Origin: Hamadaea flava
Lineage (GTDB): Bacteria > Actinomycetota > Actinomycetes > Mycobacteriales > Micromonosporaceae
Assembly (NCBI RefSeq): GCF_024172085.1
Contig: NZ_JAMZDZ010000001.1
Coordinates: forward strand, 8,742,001-8,806,000
DNA length: 64,000 bases
Direction: 5' to 3'
Shown here piece after piece: positions 1-8,520 of this stretch (position 1 is the stretch's first letter; every line of letters starts with the position of its first letter). The translations under genes were made by a program, and so were the position numbers. The notes below the pieces were generated by a model, which was given only the letters and a program-made list of their open reading frames with translations, had not been told where the DNA came from and ran no database searches.

Positions 1-902
1 CCCTGATGAACGGCGACACCGAGGATCACCACGGTGCCGATCCCGGTGGCCATCGCGCTCAGGCCCAGCAGCCCGCCGAATCCAAGGGCCGCAAGGCCTG
101 AGGTGATCCCCGCTCCGCTGAGACCGGCGACGCTTCCGGCTAGGCTGACCGCGGTGATCGGAACGCCGATCGCAGCCGCCTTGGCGGCGATGTCCTTGGT
201 GGTGGTCTCCAGCTGACTGGTCGTGATCTTGCCCGAAGCGAACTCTTCTTCGGTCGTCACCAGCCGTTCGGTTTCCTGTACGACCTTTTCAGCCGTCTCG
301 GCGAACACGAGCTCCGCGACGAGCATGATTCGCTCACGCTCGACGTCGGCGGCGTGCCTGTCGGCACGAGAGATTCTCACCAGATCGCGCACCAGCACCG
401 CGAACACAGGCTCGCGCTGATCCTCGTCAAGGAGGTTGCGCAATTGGCCAGCCAGTTCGACGATGGCGCCGCGGACCTCTGCCGTGTTCTCCGCATCGCG
501 CTGTCCTCTGGTGATTTCGCCGCGCAACTCCGACCGCGTTTCGTCATCGAGCCCAATCGTCGATGCGAACAGGTAGAGATTCGCGATCTCACGAGGATCG
601 AGAAGAGCGTCGACCAGCGCCAGGCTCACCAATATTCGGCAATAGAGCAGCTTCGCGTCGACACTGAGCGCGGACAAGTCAGCGGAAGCACCGCGATCGC
701 GGGACGAGCGCACCGCAAGGCTGTCCTTGACGTCTGCGACCTTCGCTTTCACCTGCTCAGCCGACTGCTTCGCCATTTCTTGGGTGTCGCCGGCGACCTC
801 AGTGAGACGCTGCCTCGCGGCACTCGTGCTGTCGGCGAGCATCCGCGCCGCGTTCCCCGCGACGTCCTTCAGCCGACCAAGCCCGATCTGACCGGATTCC
901 AT
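1..902 (-). CDS. TerB-like domain membrane-associated protein, C-terminus outside window
   Basis: The frame is open from an ATG at 902 down to base 1 with no stop, so the C-terminus is missing. The purine-rich GAGGGGG touches a first ATG at 908 but lies about 7 nt from the ATG at 902, which decides the start. Residues 1-60 are charged and probably helical. About residues 78-125 (LLYCRILVSLALVDALLDPR and the following segment) resemble the TerB helical fold with its acidic DALLD loop. Near residues 250-300 comes a Gly/Ala/Leu-rich hydrophobic hairpin such as SLAGSVAGLSGAG, like a glycine-zipper membrane segment. The function is unknown. TerB-like domains occur in envelope stress and defence proteins, but nothing nearby supports a specific role. 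Confidence 0.72.
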   Translation of the reverse strand, partial: MESGQIGLGRLKDVAGNAARMLADSTSAARQRLTEVAGDTQEMAKQSAEQVKAKVADVKDSLAVRSSRDRGASADLSALSVDAKLLYCRILVSLALVDALLDPREIANLYLFASTIGLDDETRSELRGEITRGQRDAENTAEVRGAIVELAGQLRNLLDEDQREPVFAVLVRDLVRISRADRHAADVERERIMLVAELVFAETAEKVVQETERLVTTEEEFASGKITTSQLETTTKDIAAKAAAIGVPITAVSLAGSVAGLSGAGITSGLAALGFGGLLGLSAMATGIGTVVILGVAVHQ

Positions 903-1039
903 CGCCATCCCCCTCGCGCCGGCCCTCCGCCGTGGGACAACGATACGAAGAATCGAGGCTCCGATGTGGCCGCCGGGGATCCATAAGTCGCCAGCCGAAT
1001 GGGCCGGCGGCACACGACGATTCGATGGCTGAGTGGGAG

Positions 1040-1993
1040 CTATGACCGTTCGCGGTCAGCGGAAAGGTCCGGCCATCCGCCGGTTCCGACGAACGGCTCG
1101 GGCGGCGACCAGGCCGGGCCGCGTCGAAGCTCCGCGATCGTCGATTCGATGCGGTCGGCGGACACCTCGATCGGTGGTGCCGATGGATCGAGTGGGCTCT
1201 CCTTCGCCGAAATGATCGACAGAGCTCTCGACACCAGGTCGTCGAGGTCGCAATCGTCGGCGTACGCCGCGGCGAAGACCTCCTCGTCGAGGACGATGGC
1301 GGCCTGTTCCCAGGGCTGCTCGGGCCCTGTCAGGTCGGTGCGGCCGTCCTCGCGAAGGGTTGCGTTGAGGCGGGCGGTGTGGGCCAGTCCGATCGCGGTG
1401 ATCGCACAGAACGGTCTGGCGTACGGATCGAATGTCTTCGGCACCGCGGGCGGTATGTCGGTGAAGCCGAGGGCACGGATCAGTTCGAAGATCTGGTCGC
1501 CGGCGAACATATGTGTCACCTCATCGCCCTCATCCGCCGCGACATCGTCCCTATACGCCACGACGGCGTCCAGCCGTGGACGCGCGACCGTCAGACCTGC
1601 GGCGTACGCCCAACCGGCGATGTCGTCGGCCACTTCGGCCGGAGCGCGGGAGGCTGTGAAATCCGGACGGTGCAGGAAGCCGCAGTCGGGCAGCTGCTGA
1701 GGTCGAGGCAGGTGCACCGAGCTGACGGGCCGGGTTGGCGTCGCCCAATGCGCCTGGGCGCACCAGTCGTCACTGACATACGCGGCAAGGACAGGTTCGT
1801 TCCACAGCTGGGAAAGGTGGGCCACCGCGTCCTCTAGCTCCGGTGGATCGTCGACGCCCTGCGTCTCGAGAACCTGCCAGCCTCCACCTAGTTCGCGTAG
1901 CCGCACATGCCGATAGCCGATGCGCTCGATCGACGGCAGAGCGGTCAGGCGTGTCGACGATCGCGTCAGCACGATGGAGACGAAGTAGCCCAC
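1040..1993 (-). CDS. Hypothetical protein, about 317 aa
   Basis: A long minus-strand frame ending in TAG at 1040, with protein-like composition and normal actinobacterial codon use. It has no signal peptide, membrane span or motif that I recognise. It is rich in Trp, Pro and Asp (for example ELGGGWQVLETQGVDDPPEL and YVSDDWCAQAHWATP). The frame extends upstream to an ATG at 2068, but that extension is Arg/Pro-rich and looks non-coding. The GTG at 1993, giving VGYFVSIVLTRSS, is the more credible start although no good ribosome binding site precedes it. It is divergent from the mannosidase at 2149, with about 155 bp between them. Confidence 0.6.
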   Translation of the reverse strand: MGYFVSIVLTRSSTRLTALPSIERIGYRHVRLRELGGGWQVLETQGVDDPPELEDAVAHLSQLWNEPVLAAYVSDDWCAQAHWATPTRPVSSVHLPRPQQLPDCGFLHRPDFTASRAPAEVADDIAGWAYAAGLTVARPRLDAVVAYRDDVAADEGDEVTHMFAGDQIFELIRALGFTDIPPAVPKTFDPYARPFCAITAIGLAHTARLNATLREDGRTDLTGPEQPWEQAAIVLDEEVFAAAYADDCDLDDLVSRALSIISAKESPLDPSAPPIEVSADRIESTIAELRRGPAWSPPEPFVGTGGWPDLSADRERS

Positions 1994-2148
1994 CGGCGAA
2001 GGATAAGGCGTCCGCCGATGAGCATCCGGCTGTCCGCGCGGGAACCGCAGTCGTCTTGACAGGTACATCGAGCATGGTCGAAACTCCTAGCGACGATGAC
2101 AACGTTGTCTCGCGCGCGGCAGAGCGCTGTCGCCAGAGGGGATCAGCC

Positions 2149-5100
2149 ATGGGCCGGCGGAAACTCATGTTCGCACCGCTCCTCCTGTCCCTCATCGCGT
2201 TCGGGCTGACAGTCATGCCCGCGTCGCGCGTGCTGGCGGCGGTTCCCGCCGACCTGACGACGCTGGTCAATCCCCTGATCGGTACGCAGAAGGAGGGCAA
2301 CACCTTCCCGGGTGCAGCCCTTCCGTTCGGCATGGTCCAGGTCAGCCCGGACACGGGCTGGGGGACCGGCTACAACTACGACAACACGAAGATCTGGGGC
2401 TTCTCGCAGACGCACCTGTCCGGTGTGGGCTGCGGCGCGGCGGGCGAGTTCCCGCTCATGCCCACCATCGGCGCGGTCAGCTCCAACTCGCCCAGCGTCT
2501 ACGGGCAGCCTCTCGACCACTCGCAGGAGCAGGCTTCGCCCGGGTACTACCGCGTGGTCACGCCCAACGGGGTGACCAGCGAGTTGACCGCGACTTTGCG
2601 TACCGGGTGGCAACGGCACACCTTCCCGGCCAGCACACAGGCCAACGTCTTGTTCAACACGGCCAAGATCAAGGGCGGGACGACCAGCGGCAGCAACTCT
2701 TCGGTGTCTATTGTGGGTAGTGACACCGTCGAGGGGTCGGTCACCGCCGGCGGCTTCTGCGGCTCCGCGCCGACGCACACGGTGTACTTCTCGGCGAAGT
2801 TCAGCCGGGCCTTCGCGTCCTTCGGGACCTGGTCCGGATCCACCTTCACGACCGGGAGCCGCAGCTCCAGTGGTTCGAGTGCGACCGGTGGCTGGGTGCG
2901 GTTCGACACCACCACCGATCGGGTCGTCACCGTCAAACTCGGCCTGTCCTACACGGGCATCGCCGGCGCCCGAGCCAATCTGTCGGCTGAGACCGACGCG
3001 GCCGGATTCGGTTTCGACACCATCCGGCAGGCCGCCCACGACACCTGGAACGCGAAGCTGCACAAGATCGAGGTGGACGGCGGCGCCACCGATCGGCAGG
3101 TGGCCTTCTACACGTCGCTGTACCACGCGCTGCTGCACCCGAATCTGTCCGGTGACGTCGACGGCTCCTACCGGGGCTTCGACAACGTGGTCCGGGTGGC
3201 GTCGGGATACACGCCGTATCAGACGTTCTCCCTATGGGACACCTATCGGGCGCAGAACCAGCTGGTCGCGTTGCTGGAGCCGCAGGTCGCCCGGGACTAC
3301 GCCCTGTCGCTGCTGGCCGTGGACCGGGAACTGGGCTGGCTGCCACGCTGGTCGCTCGACAACACCGAGACCAACACCATGACCGGTGATCCGGTCACGC
3401 CGTTCCTGGTCGACGTGTGGGCCAGAGGTTTGCTCGGCGGGTATGAAGCGCAGTTCTACGCCGCGCTCAAGAAGAACGCGACCGGTACGCCGCCGACGAG
3501 CATCGGTCTCAACGGCCGCAACGGAAACCCGTATTACACGTCGATCGGCTACGTGCCCACGGGAGTCTCGTGCAGCCCGACTCACTCCTTCGACAACGAC
3601 TGCCAGTATCCGGCTTCGTCGACGCTGGAATACGCGGTGGCCGACTCGGCGCTGGCCATCATGGCCCGCTCGCTGGGTAACACCGCTGACGCCGATCTGC
3701 TGAACGCACGTGGACAGAACTACCGCAATCTGTTCGACCCCTCGATCGGCTTCTTCCGCCCCCGCAACGCGAGCGGCGCATGGCAGTCCCCGTACTCGCC
3801 GACCGATGGCGCCCACAAGTTCCACGAGGCTGGGGCGTATCAGTATCAATGGCTGGTTCCGCAGGATCCGGACGGGCTGATCGAGCTGCTGGGCGGCAAG
3901 ACGGCGGCCAACTCGCGCCTGGACAGCTTCTTCGCGTACGCGGATCTGCTCACCGACCCGTCAGGGGCCGCCCGCACGAAGTGGGTCAACGGTGCCTACG
4001 ACTACTACAGCTTCACCACGTACAACCCGAACAACGAGCCCGATCTGCTCGCACCGTACACATATCTGTGGACCGGGCAGCCGTACAAGACGTCGACCGT
4101 GGTGCGTGCGGCGTACACGCTGTTCACCAACGGGCCGAACGGAGTGACCGGCAACGACGACCTCGGCACCATGTCCGCGTGGTACGTCTTCTCCTCGCTG
4201 GGCCTCTATCCGCTGATGAACGGCGCGAACTTCTACGGCGTCACCACACCGCAGTTCCCGTACGCCAAGGTGACCGTGGGCGGCTACGGCACGCAGCAGG
4301 GCGGGATCATCACCGTCAACGCCCCCGGTGTCACCGACGCCAATCGCTACATCTCCACCGCCACCCTCAACGGCACCGGCTTCACGAAGACCTGGGTGTC
4401 CCAGTCGGACATCGCCAAGGGCGCGACGATCGACTACACGCTGGCCGTCAGTCCTTCTTCCTGGGGCACGGGCGCGGCCGACGCTCCGCCGTCGGTCAAC
4501 CACACCACCCTGCCGCCCAAACCGGTGAACCTCGCGCTAGGCAAGCCGGCTACCGGCTCCGCACCGTGTGCGAGCACCGAGTCCCCGGACAAGGCGGTCA
4601 ACGGCAGTACGGGTGGCGGCAACAGCGACAAGTTCTGTTCGCTGACGGCACCGAGCTTCCTGCAGGTTGATCTAGGTTCGGTCCAACAGCTCAGCAGCTT
4701 CGTGGTCAAGCACGCGGCCGCGGGCGGGGAGCCGGCGAGCCTCAACACCAAGGCGTTCACCATTCAAACCTCGACGGACGGTTCGACATGGGCCACCCCG
4801 GTGACGGTGACGTCCAACGTGGATGGCACCACGACCCATCCGATCGCGGCCACCTCAGCCCGCTACGTCAAGCTCAGCGTGACCACTCCGACGCAGACCG
4901 CGGACACCGCGACGCGAATCTATGAGCTTGAGGTCTACGGCGGCGACAGCACGCCCGCTCCCGTCAATGTGGCCCTCAACCGTCCGGCGACCGGCAGCAC
5001 CGCGTGCGCGAGCGCCGAAGGTCCCGAGAAGGCGGTCAACGGCAGCGTCTCCGGCGGCAACAGCGACAAGTTCTGCTCCGGCGTCGCCAACGCGTGGCTG

Positions 5101-5382
5101 CAGGTCGACCTCGGATCGGCGACGAGCATCTCCCGGTTCGAGGTGGCACATGCCGCCGCGGGCGGGGAGTCGGCCACCTTCAACACGAAGAACTTCACCA
5201 TCCAGGTCTCCGTCGACGGGACCACGTGGACCACACCCGTCACCGTCACCAACAACACCGCGGGCCTGACCACCCATCCGGTCAGCGGGGTCAGCGGTCG
5301 CTACGTGCGGCTGAACATCCAGACCCCGACCCAGACCACCGACGGGGCGACCCGCGTCTACGAGCTGCGGGTCTTCGGATAG
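2149..5382 (+). CDS. Secreted GH92 alpha-mannosidase with two C-terminal F5/8C (CBM32-like) modules
   Basis: Start ATG follows AGAGGGG by 7 nt and gives 1077 aa. Residues 1-31 form a Sec signal ending in RVLAA. Residues about 35-785 match glycoside hydrolase family 92, Ca-dependent exo-alpha-mannosidases that trim high-mannose N-glycans. They contain the N-terminal NPLIGTQKEGNTFPGA block, HEAGAYQYQW with a likely general acid near E560, NEPDLLAPY, and the hallmark GNDDLGTMSAWY (D670/D671, the family's catalytic base region). Two similar galactose-binding-like modules follow, about residues 790-925 and 935-1077. Each contains AVNGS, GGNSDKFCS, LQVDLGS and HAAAGGE, suggesting a recent internal duplication. 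With the proteases and PNGase A-like gene downstream, a role in extracellular glycoprotein breakdown is likely. Linkage specificity cannot be read from sequence. Confidence 0.93.
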   Translation: MGRRKLMFAPLLLSLIAFGLTVMPASRVLAAVPADLTTLVNPLIGTQKEGNTFPGAALPFGMVQVSPDTGWGTGYNYDNTKIWGFSQTHLSGVGCGAAGEFPLMPTIGAVSSNSPSVYGQPLDHSQEQASPGYYRVVTPNGVTSELTATLRTGWQRHTFPASTQANVLFNTAKIKGGTTSGSNSSVSIVGSDTVEGSVTAGGFCGSAPTHTVYFSAKFSRAFASFGTWSGSTFTTGSRSSSGSSATGGWVRFDTTTDRVVTVKLGLSYTGIAGARANLSAETDAAGFGFDTIRQAAHDTWNAKLHKIEVDGGATDRQVAFYTSLYHALLHPNLSGDVDGSYRGFDNVVRVASGYTPYQTFSLWDTYRAQNQLVALLEPQVARDYALSLLAVDRELGWLPRWSLDNTETNTMTGDPVTPFLVDVWARGLLGGYEAQFYAALKKNATGTPPTSIGLNGRNGNPYYTSIGYVPTGVSCSPTHSFDNDCQYPASSTLEYAVADSALAIMARSLGNTADADLLNARGQNYRNLFDPSIGFFRPRNASGAWQSPYSPTDGAHKFHEAGAYQYQWLVPQDPDGLIELLGGKTAANSRLDSFFAYADLLTDPSGAARTKWVNGAYDYYSFTTYNPNNEPDLLAPYTYLWTGQPYKTSTVVRAAYTLFTNGPNGVTGNDDLGTMSAWYVFSSLGLYPLMNGANFYGVTTPQFPYAKVTVGGYGTQQGGIITVNAPGVTDANRYISTATLNGTGFTKTWVSQSDIAKGATIDYTLAVSPSSWGTGAADAPPSVNHTTLPPKPVNLALGKPATGSAPCASTESPDKAVNGSTGGGNSDKFCSLTAPSFLQVDLGSVQQLSSFVVKHAAAGGEPASLNTKAFTIQTSTDGSTWATPVTVTSNVDGTTTHPIAATSARYVKLSVTTPTQTADTATRIYELEVYGGDSTPAPVNVALNRPATGSTACASAEGPEKAVNGSVSGGNSDKFCSGVANAWLQVDLGSATSISRFEVAHAAAGGESATFNTKNFTIQVSVDGTTWTTPVTVTNNTAGLTTHPVSGVSGRYVRLNIQTPTQTTDGATRVYELRVFG

Positions 5383-5424
5383 CCGCCGTGCGCCGATGGA
5401 CCCGGCGCGGGCTGCGGCGAGGAA

Positions 5425-5440
5425 TATTCAGCCGTATTCA
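5425..5440. repeat. TATTCA direct-repeat box, copy 1
   Basis: TATTCAGCCGTATTCA, two TATTCA half-sites in direct orientation 10 bp apart. It lies 30 bp upstream of the XRE regulator start and just after the mannosidase stop. Identical or near-identical boxes occur at 10145-10160 and 10233-10247. The spacing of about one helical turn suggests a protein-binding site. This is an inference. Confidence 0.5.
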
Positions 5441-5469
5441 AAGCGGGGCCTGGAGGTAGGTGAGCTGGC

Positions 5470-6678
5470 ATGCTGATCGATGGACGGATCCTGCGAGCCG
5501 CACGGGTGCAAGCGGGGATCTCGATGCGGGGCATGTCGCGCCGCACCGGGATCTCCTACAGTCATCTATCGAATGTGGAGCGTGGCGATCGGACGGCCAC
5601 CCCGGCTGTGATTGCGGCATATCGGCGTGCGCTGGCCGACAAGGGCCACACCTTGAAGACGGAAGGTGAGGATGTGCAACGCCGCGAAGTGTTGGAGCTG
5701 CTGCGGGATGTCGGCGCCGGCCTGCTCGCCGCTGTCCCCGTCTTGGCCGCCGCCGAGACGGTGCGGATCGGCCTGCACGGCGTGATCAGCCGTCGCGCGC
5801 GGGCCGATTGGTGGCAGCAGGCGATCGCCGACCACGCGGCGACCCACTACTCGACCCCGCCCGCCGAGCTACTGCGTGATCTGCTCGCCGACGCCGCCGT
5901 GCTCGAGAGGCACATCGCCGACGGCGTAGACGCCGACCGAGGCGGCCTGCTGCGCGCGGCCGGCTATCTGGCCGGAGTCACCGCGCTGGCCTGGTCGAAT
6001 CTGGGCGAGCGCCGCCAGGCCCACCGCTGGTGGCAGACCGCCCTCGACGCGGCCGACCAATCGGGGGATCGGGCTGCGCAGGTGTGGGTACGCGCGTGGG
6101 CAGTGACCAACGGCCCGAACATCGGCCGTCAGCCGAAGGAGAGCCTGGCGCTGGCCCGGCAACGCCTCGACGAGCGACCAGCCCCGGACAGTGCGTCGTG
6201 CGTACTCCTGGGTGGACTGGCTCAGACCCAGGCGGACCTGGGCGATCCCGCAGCCGTGACCACGTTGCGGCAGTTGGCCGAGCTGACGGAGCGTGTCCCG
6301 CCGGAGGTCGCCGCGGACCGCGTGTCGTTGTTCGGCTGGCCTGAGGTGCGGCTGCGGTACGCCCAGTCGTATGTGCACACCGTGCGGCGCGACACCGCCG
6401 CGGCCTACGCCGCGCAGGACCGGGCGCTGGAACTCTATGGCCCTGACCTGCCCCGGGACCGGGCCAAGGTCTTGCTGCACCGGTCTCGGTGCCTGGTCAT
6501 CGAGGGTGACATCACCGGCGGTACGGTCAGCGCCGTCGAGGTGCTCGACGACCTCGACCCCACCGTGCGCCTGGAAAGCGTCAAGGTGTCGGCGACCGCG
6601 GTGCTTGCCGCTGTTCCGTTCGACGCCCGAAAGCTGCCGGCGGTCACCGCACTTGGCGAACGCCTGGCGGCCAGGTGA
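5470..6678 (+). CDS. XRE-family transcriptional regulator with C-terminal helical repeat region
   Basis: 402 aa. The start is an ATG preceded by GGAGG, about 14 nt away. Residues 4-60 form a Cro/C1-type helix-turn-helix (RAARVQAGISMRGMSRRTGI then YSHLSNVERGDRTATPAVI). The remainder is Ala/Leu/Arg-rich helical repeat sequence, as in the large actinobacterial XRE regulators that sense small ligands or peptides through TPR-like domains. A membrane-like stretch near residues 74-95 (AGLLAAVPVLAAAETVRI) is probably a buried helix. The gene overlaps the next one by 4 bp. It may control the surrounding exoenzymes through the TATTCA boxes, one of which lies in its own promoter region. Confidence 0.85.
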   Translation: MLIDGRILRAARVQAGISMRGMSRRTGISYSHLSNVERGDRTATPAVIAAYRRALADKGHTLKTEGEDVQRREVLELLRDVGAGLLAAVPVLAAAETVRIGLHGVISRRARADWWQQAIADHAATHYSTPPAELLRDLLADAAVLERHIADGVDADRGGLLRAAGYLAGVTALAWSNLGERRQAHRWWQTALDAADQSGDRAAQVWVRAWAVTNGPNIGRQPKESLALARQRLDERPAPDSASCVLLGGLAQTQADLGDPAAVTTLRQLAELTERVPPEVAADRVSLFGWPEVRLRYAQSYVHTVRRDTAAAYAAQDRALELYGPDLPRDRAKVLLHRSRCLVIEGDITGGTVSAVEVLDDLDPTVRLESVKVSATAVLAAVPFDARKLPAVTALGERLAAR

Positions 6679-7220
6679 CCGACTTGCGCGTCGTCCGGGG
6701 CGGGCGGGTCTGCCTCGGCCGAGGACGCGAGCGCCTACTGGGCGTCTATCGCGAGGTCTACGCGGACGTTCTGCGGGAGCCGTTCTTCAGCGAATCCCGC
6801 TACTGGCAGCGTCTGGAAGGGTACGCCGAGCGGAACGGCTTCGCGCTGGTCGTGGGGGACGTCGACGGTGAGCTGGTGGGGTACGCGCTCGGCTGCACCC
6901 TCCCGGCGCAGGCGCGCTGGTGGAACGGCTTGGTCGATCCCGTCGACGCCGGGCTGCTCGCCGAGGACGGTCGGCGCACGTTCGCCCTCAACGAGATCAT
7001 GGTCCGGGCGGCTTGGCGACGTCGTGGCTTCGCCCGTGCGCTGCACGACGCCTTGCTGGCCGGGCGGCCGGAGCAGCGGGCGACGCTTCTGGTGGACCCG
7101 GCGAACGGGCCGGCTCGGGCGGCTTACCTCTCGTGGGGCTGGTACGCCTTCGGCCGGGTCAAGCCGTTCCCGGACAGCGCGACCTTCGAGGCGCTCATGC
7201 TCGACCTCACCCGCGGTTAG
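6675..7220 (+). CDS. GNAT-family N-acetyltransferase
   Basis: 181 aa, starting at a GTG that overlaps the TGA of the XRE gene (GTGA), so translation is probably coupled. The acetyl-CoA-binding core is visible as ALNEIMVRAAWRRRGFARAL (residues about 98-117), the R-R-x-G-F-A/G loop of motif A, followed by LLVDPANGPARAAYLSWGW, the usual motif B with its aromatic end. The substrate is unknown. Coupling to a regulator suggests modification of a small molecule or antibiotic that the regulator senses, but this is an inference. Confidence 0.85.
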   Translation: MTDLRVVRGGRVCLGRGRERLLGVYREVYADVLREPFFSESRYWQRLEGYAERNGFALVVGDVDGELVGYALGCTLPAQARWWNGLVDPVDAGLLAEDGRRTFALNEIMVRAAWRRRGFARALHDALLAGRPEQRATLLVDPANGPARAAYLSWGWYAFGRVKPFPDSATFEALMLDLTRG

Positions 7221-7260
7221 CCCTGGGGAGCCGCTCGTGGCAGCTCCCCAGGGCGTTTTC
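7221..7260. terminator. Bidirectional rho-independent-like terminator
   Basis: Perfect 11-bp stem CCCTGGGGAGC (7221-7231) with GCTCCCCAGGG (7243-7253), followed by CGTTTTC. It starts immediately after the acetyltransferase stop and faces the stop of the convergent S8 protease. Confidence 0.85.
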
Positions 7261-7276
7261 GAGAGGGGATTGAGGT

Positions 7277-8464
7277 CTAGCCGATGAACAGCAGCCGGTT
7301 CGGCGAACCGGTTCCGGCGTTGCTCACGACGTTCTGAGTGGCGCTGTCGACGAGGTAATCGCCTACCTGCTGGGGGGTGAAGCCGGGATGGGCGGCCAGG
7401 ACCAGCGCGGCGGCGCCGGCGACGTGCGGGCTCGCCATGGAGGTGCCGCTCTTGACGCTGCTCGCGGTGTCCGACGTGATTCCCGCTGAGGTGATGTCAG
7501 TGCCGGGCGCGAAGATGTCCAGGCACTTGCCGATGTTCGAGGAGGCCGCCCGCGCGTCAGTAGGAGTGGTGTTGCCGACGGTGATCGCGTTCGGTACGCG
7601 GGCCGGCGAGTAACCGCAGGCGTTGGAGCCGAACAGGTTGCCCGCGGCGACCGCGTAGGTGACGCCGTCGGCGATAGAGTTGGTGATCGCCGCGTCCATC
7701 GGCTTGCTGGTCGAGCCGCTGATCGAGATGTTCGCGACAGCCGGTCCGGTGGTGTGGTCGGCGGTCACCCAGTCGATCCCGGCGATGATGCCGGCGGTCG
7801 TGCCGCCGCCGGTGCAGCTCATCACCCGGACCGCCACCAGGGTGACACCTTTGCCGACGCCGTAGGACGAACCGCCGACGGTGCCGGCGACGTGGGTGCC
7901 GTGGCCGTGGCAGTCGGTGGCGTCGTTGTCGTTGTCGACGGTGTCGATGCCGGAGATCGCGCGACCGCCGAAGTCGGCGTGGGTCAGCCTGATGCCGGTG
8001 TCGATGATGTACGCCTTCACGCCCGCGCCGGTGTTCGCGTAGGTGTAGGCGTTGTCGAGGGGGAGTGCTCGCTGGTCGATCCGGTCGAGTCCCCACGAGG
8101 GGACCGGCGTCTGAGTTTCCGCGAGGGACACCGTTTCGTTCTGCTGCACGTAGTCGACGGCCGGGTCGGCGGCGAGCCGGCGGGCCGCTCGTTCGGTCAG
8201 GTTCACCTCGAAGCCATGCAAGGCCGCGGTGTAGACGCGGCCGGTTGTTCCGCCGTATCGGCCGACGAGCCCTTTGGCTTTCGTGGGGACGGCGCTCGCG
8301 GTGGCCGCCGAGTCGCGAAGCACGACGATGTAGGAGCCGCTGATGGCGGTGGACGGGTCGGCGTAAAGGACGGTTCCCTCAGCCGGTGCCGCTTGGGCCG
8401 GCGTGCTGAAGGCGACTGCGGCCGCCACTGCGAAGGCGGCGGCGAGGACGCGATGGGGTTTCAT
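7277..8464 (-). CDS. Secreted subtilisin-like serine protease (S8, proteinase K type)
   Basis: 395 aa with AAGGAG 7 nt before the ATG. Residues 1-26 are a signal peptide (AAAVAFSTPAQA). About residues 43-115 are an inhibitor_I9 propeptide (GSYIVVLR to VDYVQQNETV). The catalytic domain carries Asp155 (AYIIDTGI), His188 (CHGHGTHVAG), the oxyanion Asn276 (AVAAGN) and Ser342 (SGTSMASPHVAG). Cys residues near 185, 217, 283 and 314 fit extracellular disulfides. It is a close paralogue of the protease at 10554 but lacks that protein's C-terminal domains. It lies downstream of the M4 protease gene on the same strand. Confidence 0.95.
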   Translation of the reverse strand: MKPHRVLAAAFAVAAAVAFSTPAQAAPAEGTVLYADPSTAISGSYIVVLRDSAATASAVPTKAKGLVGRYGGTTGRVYTAALHGFEVNLTERAARRLAADPAVDYVQQNETVSLAETQTPVPSWGLDRIDQRALPLDNAYTYANTGAGVKAYIIDTGIRLTHADFGGRAISGIDTVDNDNDATDCHGHGTHVAGTVGGSSYGVGKGVTLVAVRVMSCTGGGTTAGIIAGIDWVTADHTTGPAVANISISGSTSKPMDAAITNSIADGVTYAVAAGNLFGSNACGYSPARVPNAITVGNTTPTDARAASSNIGKCLDIFAPGTDITSAGITSDTASSVKSGTSMASPHVAGAAALVLAAHPGFTPQQVGDYLVDSATQNVVSNAGTGSPNRLLFIG

Positions 8465-8485
8465 GTGCTCACTCCTTGCGGGGCG

Positions 8486-8511
8486 GGGCGGTCCCGTTTC
8501 CGGGACCGCCC
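8486..8511. terminator. Strong hairpin between M4 and S8 protease genes
   Basis: Perfect 11-bp stem GGGCGGTCCCG (8486-8496) with CGGGACCGCCC (8501-8511) and loop TTTC. It lies 10 bp beyond the M4 stop and 22 bp before the S8 start. It could terminate most M4 transcripts or act as a processing or attenuation element, because almost no space is left for an independent S8 promoter. Confidence 0.7.
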
Positions 8512-8520
8512 GCTCGGTGA

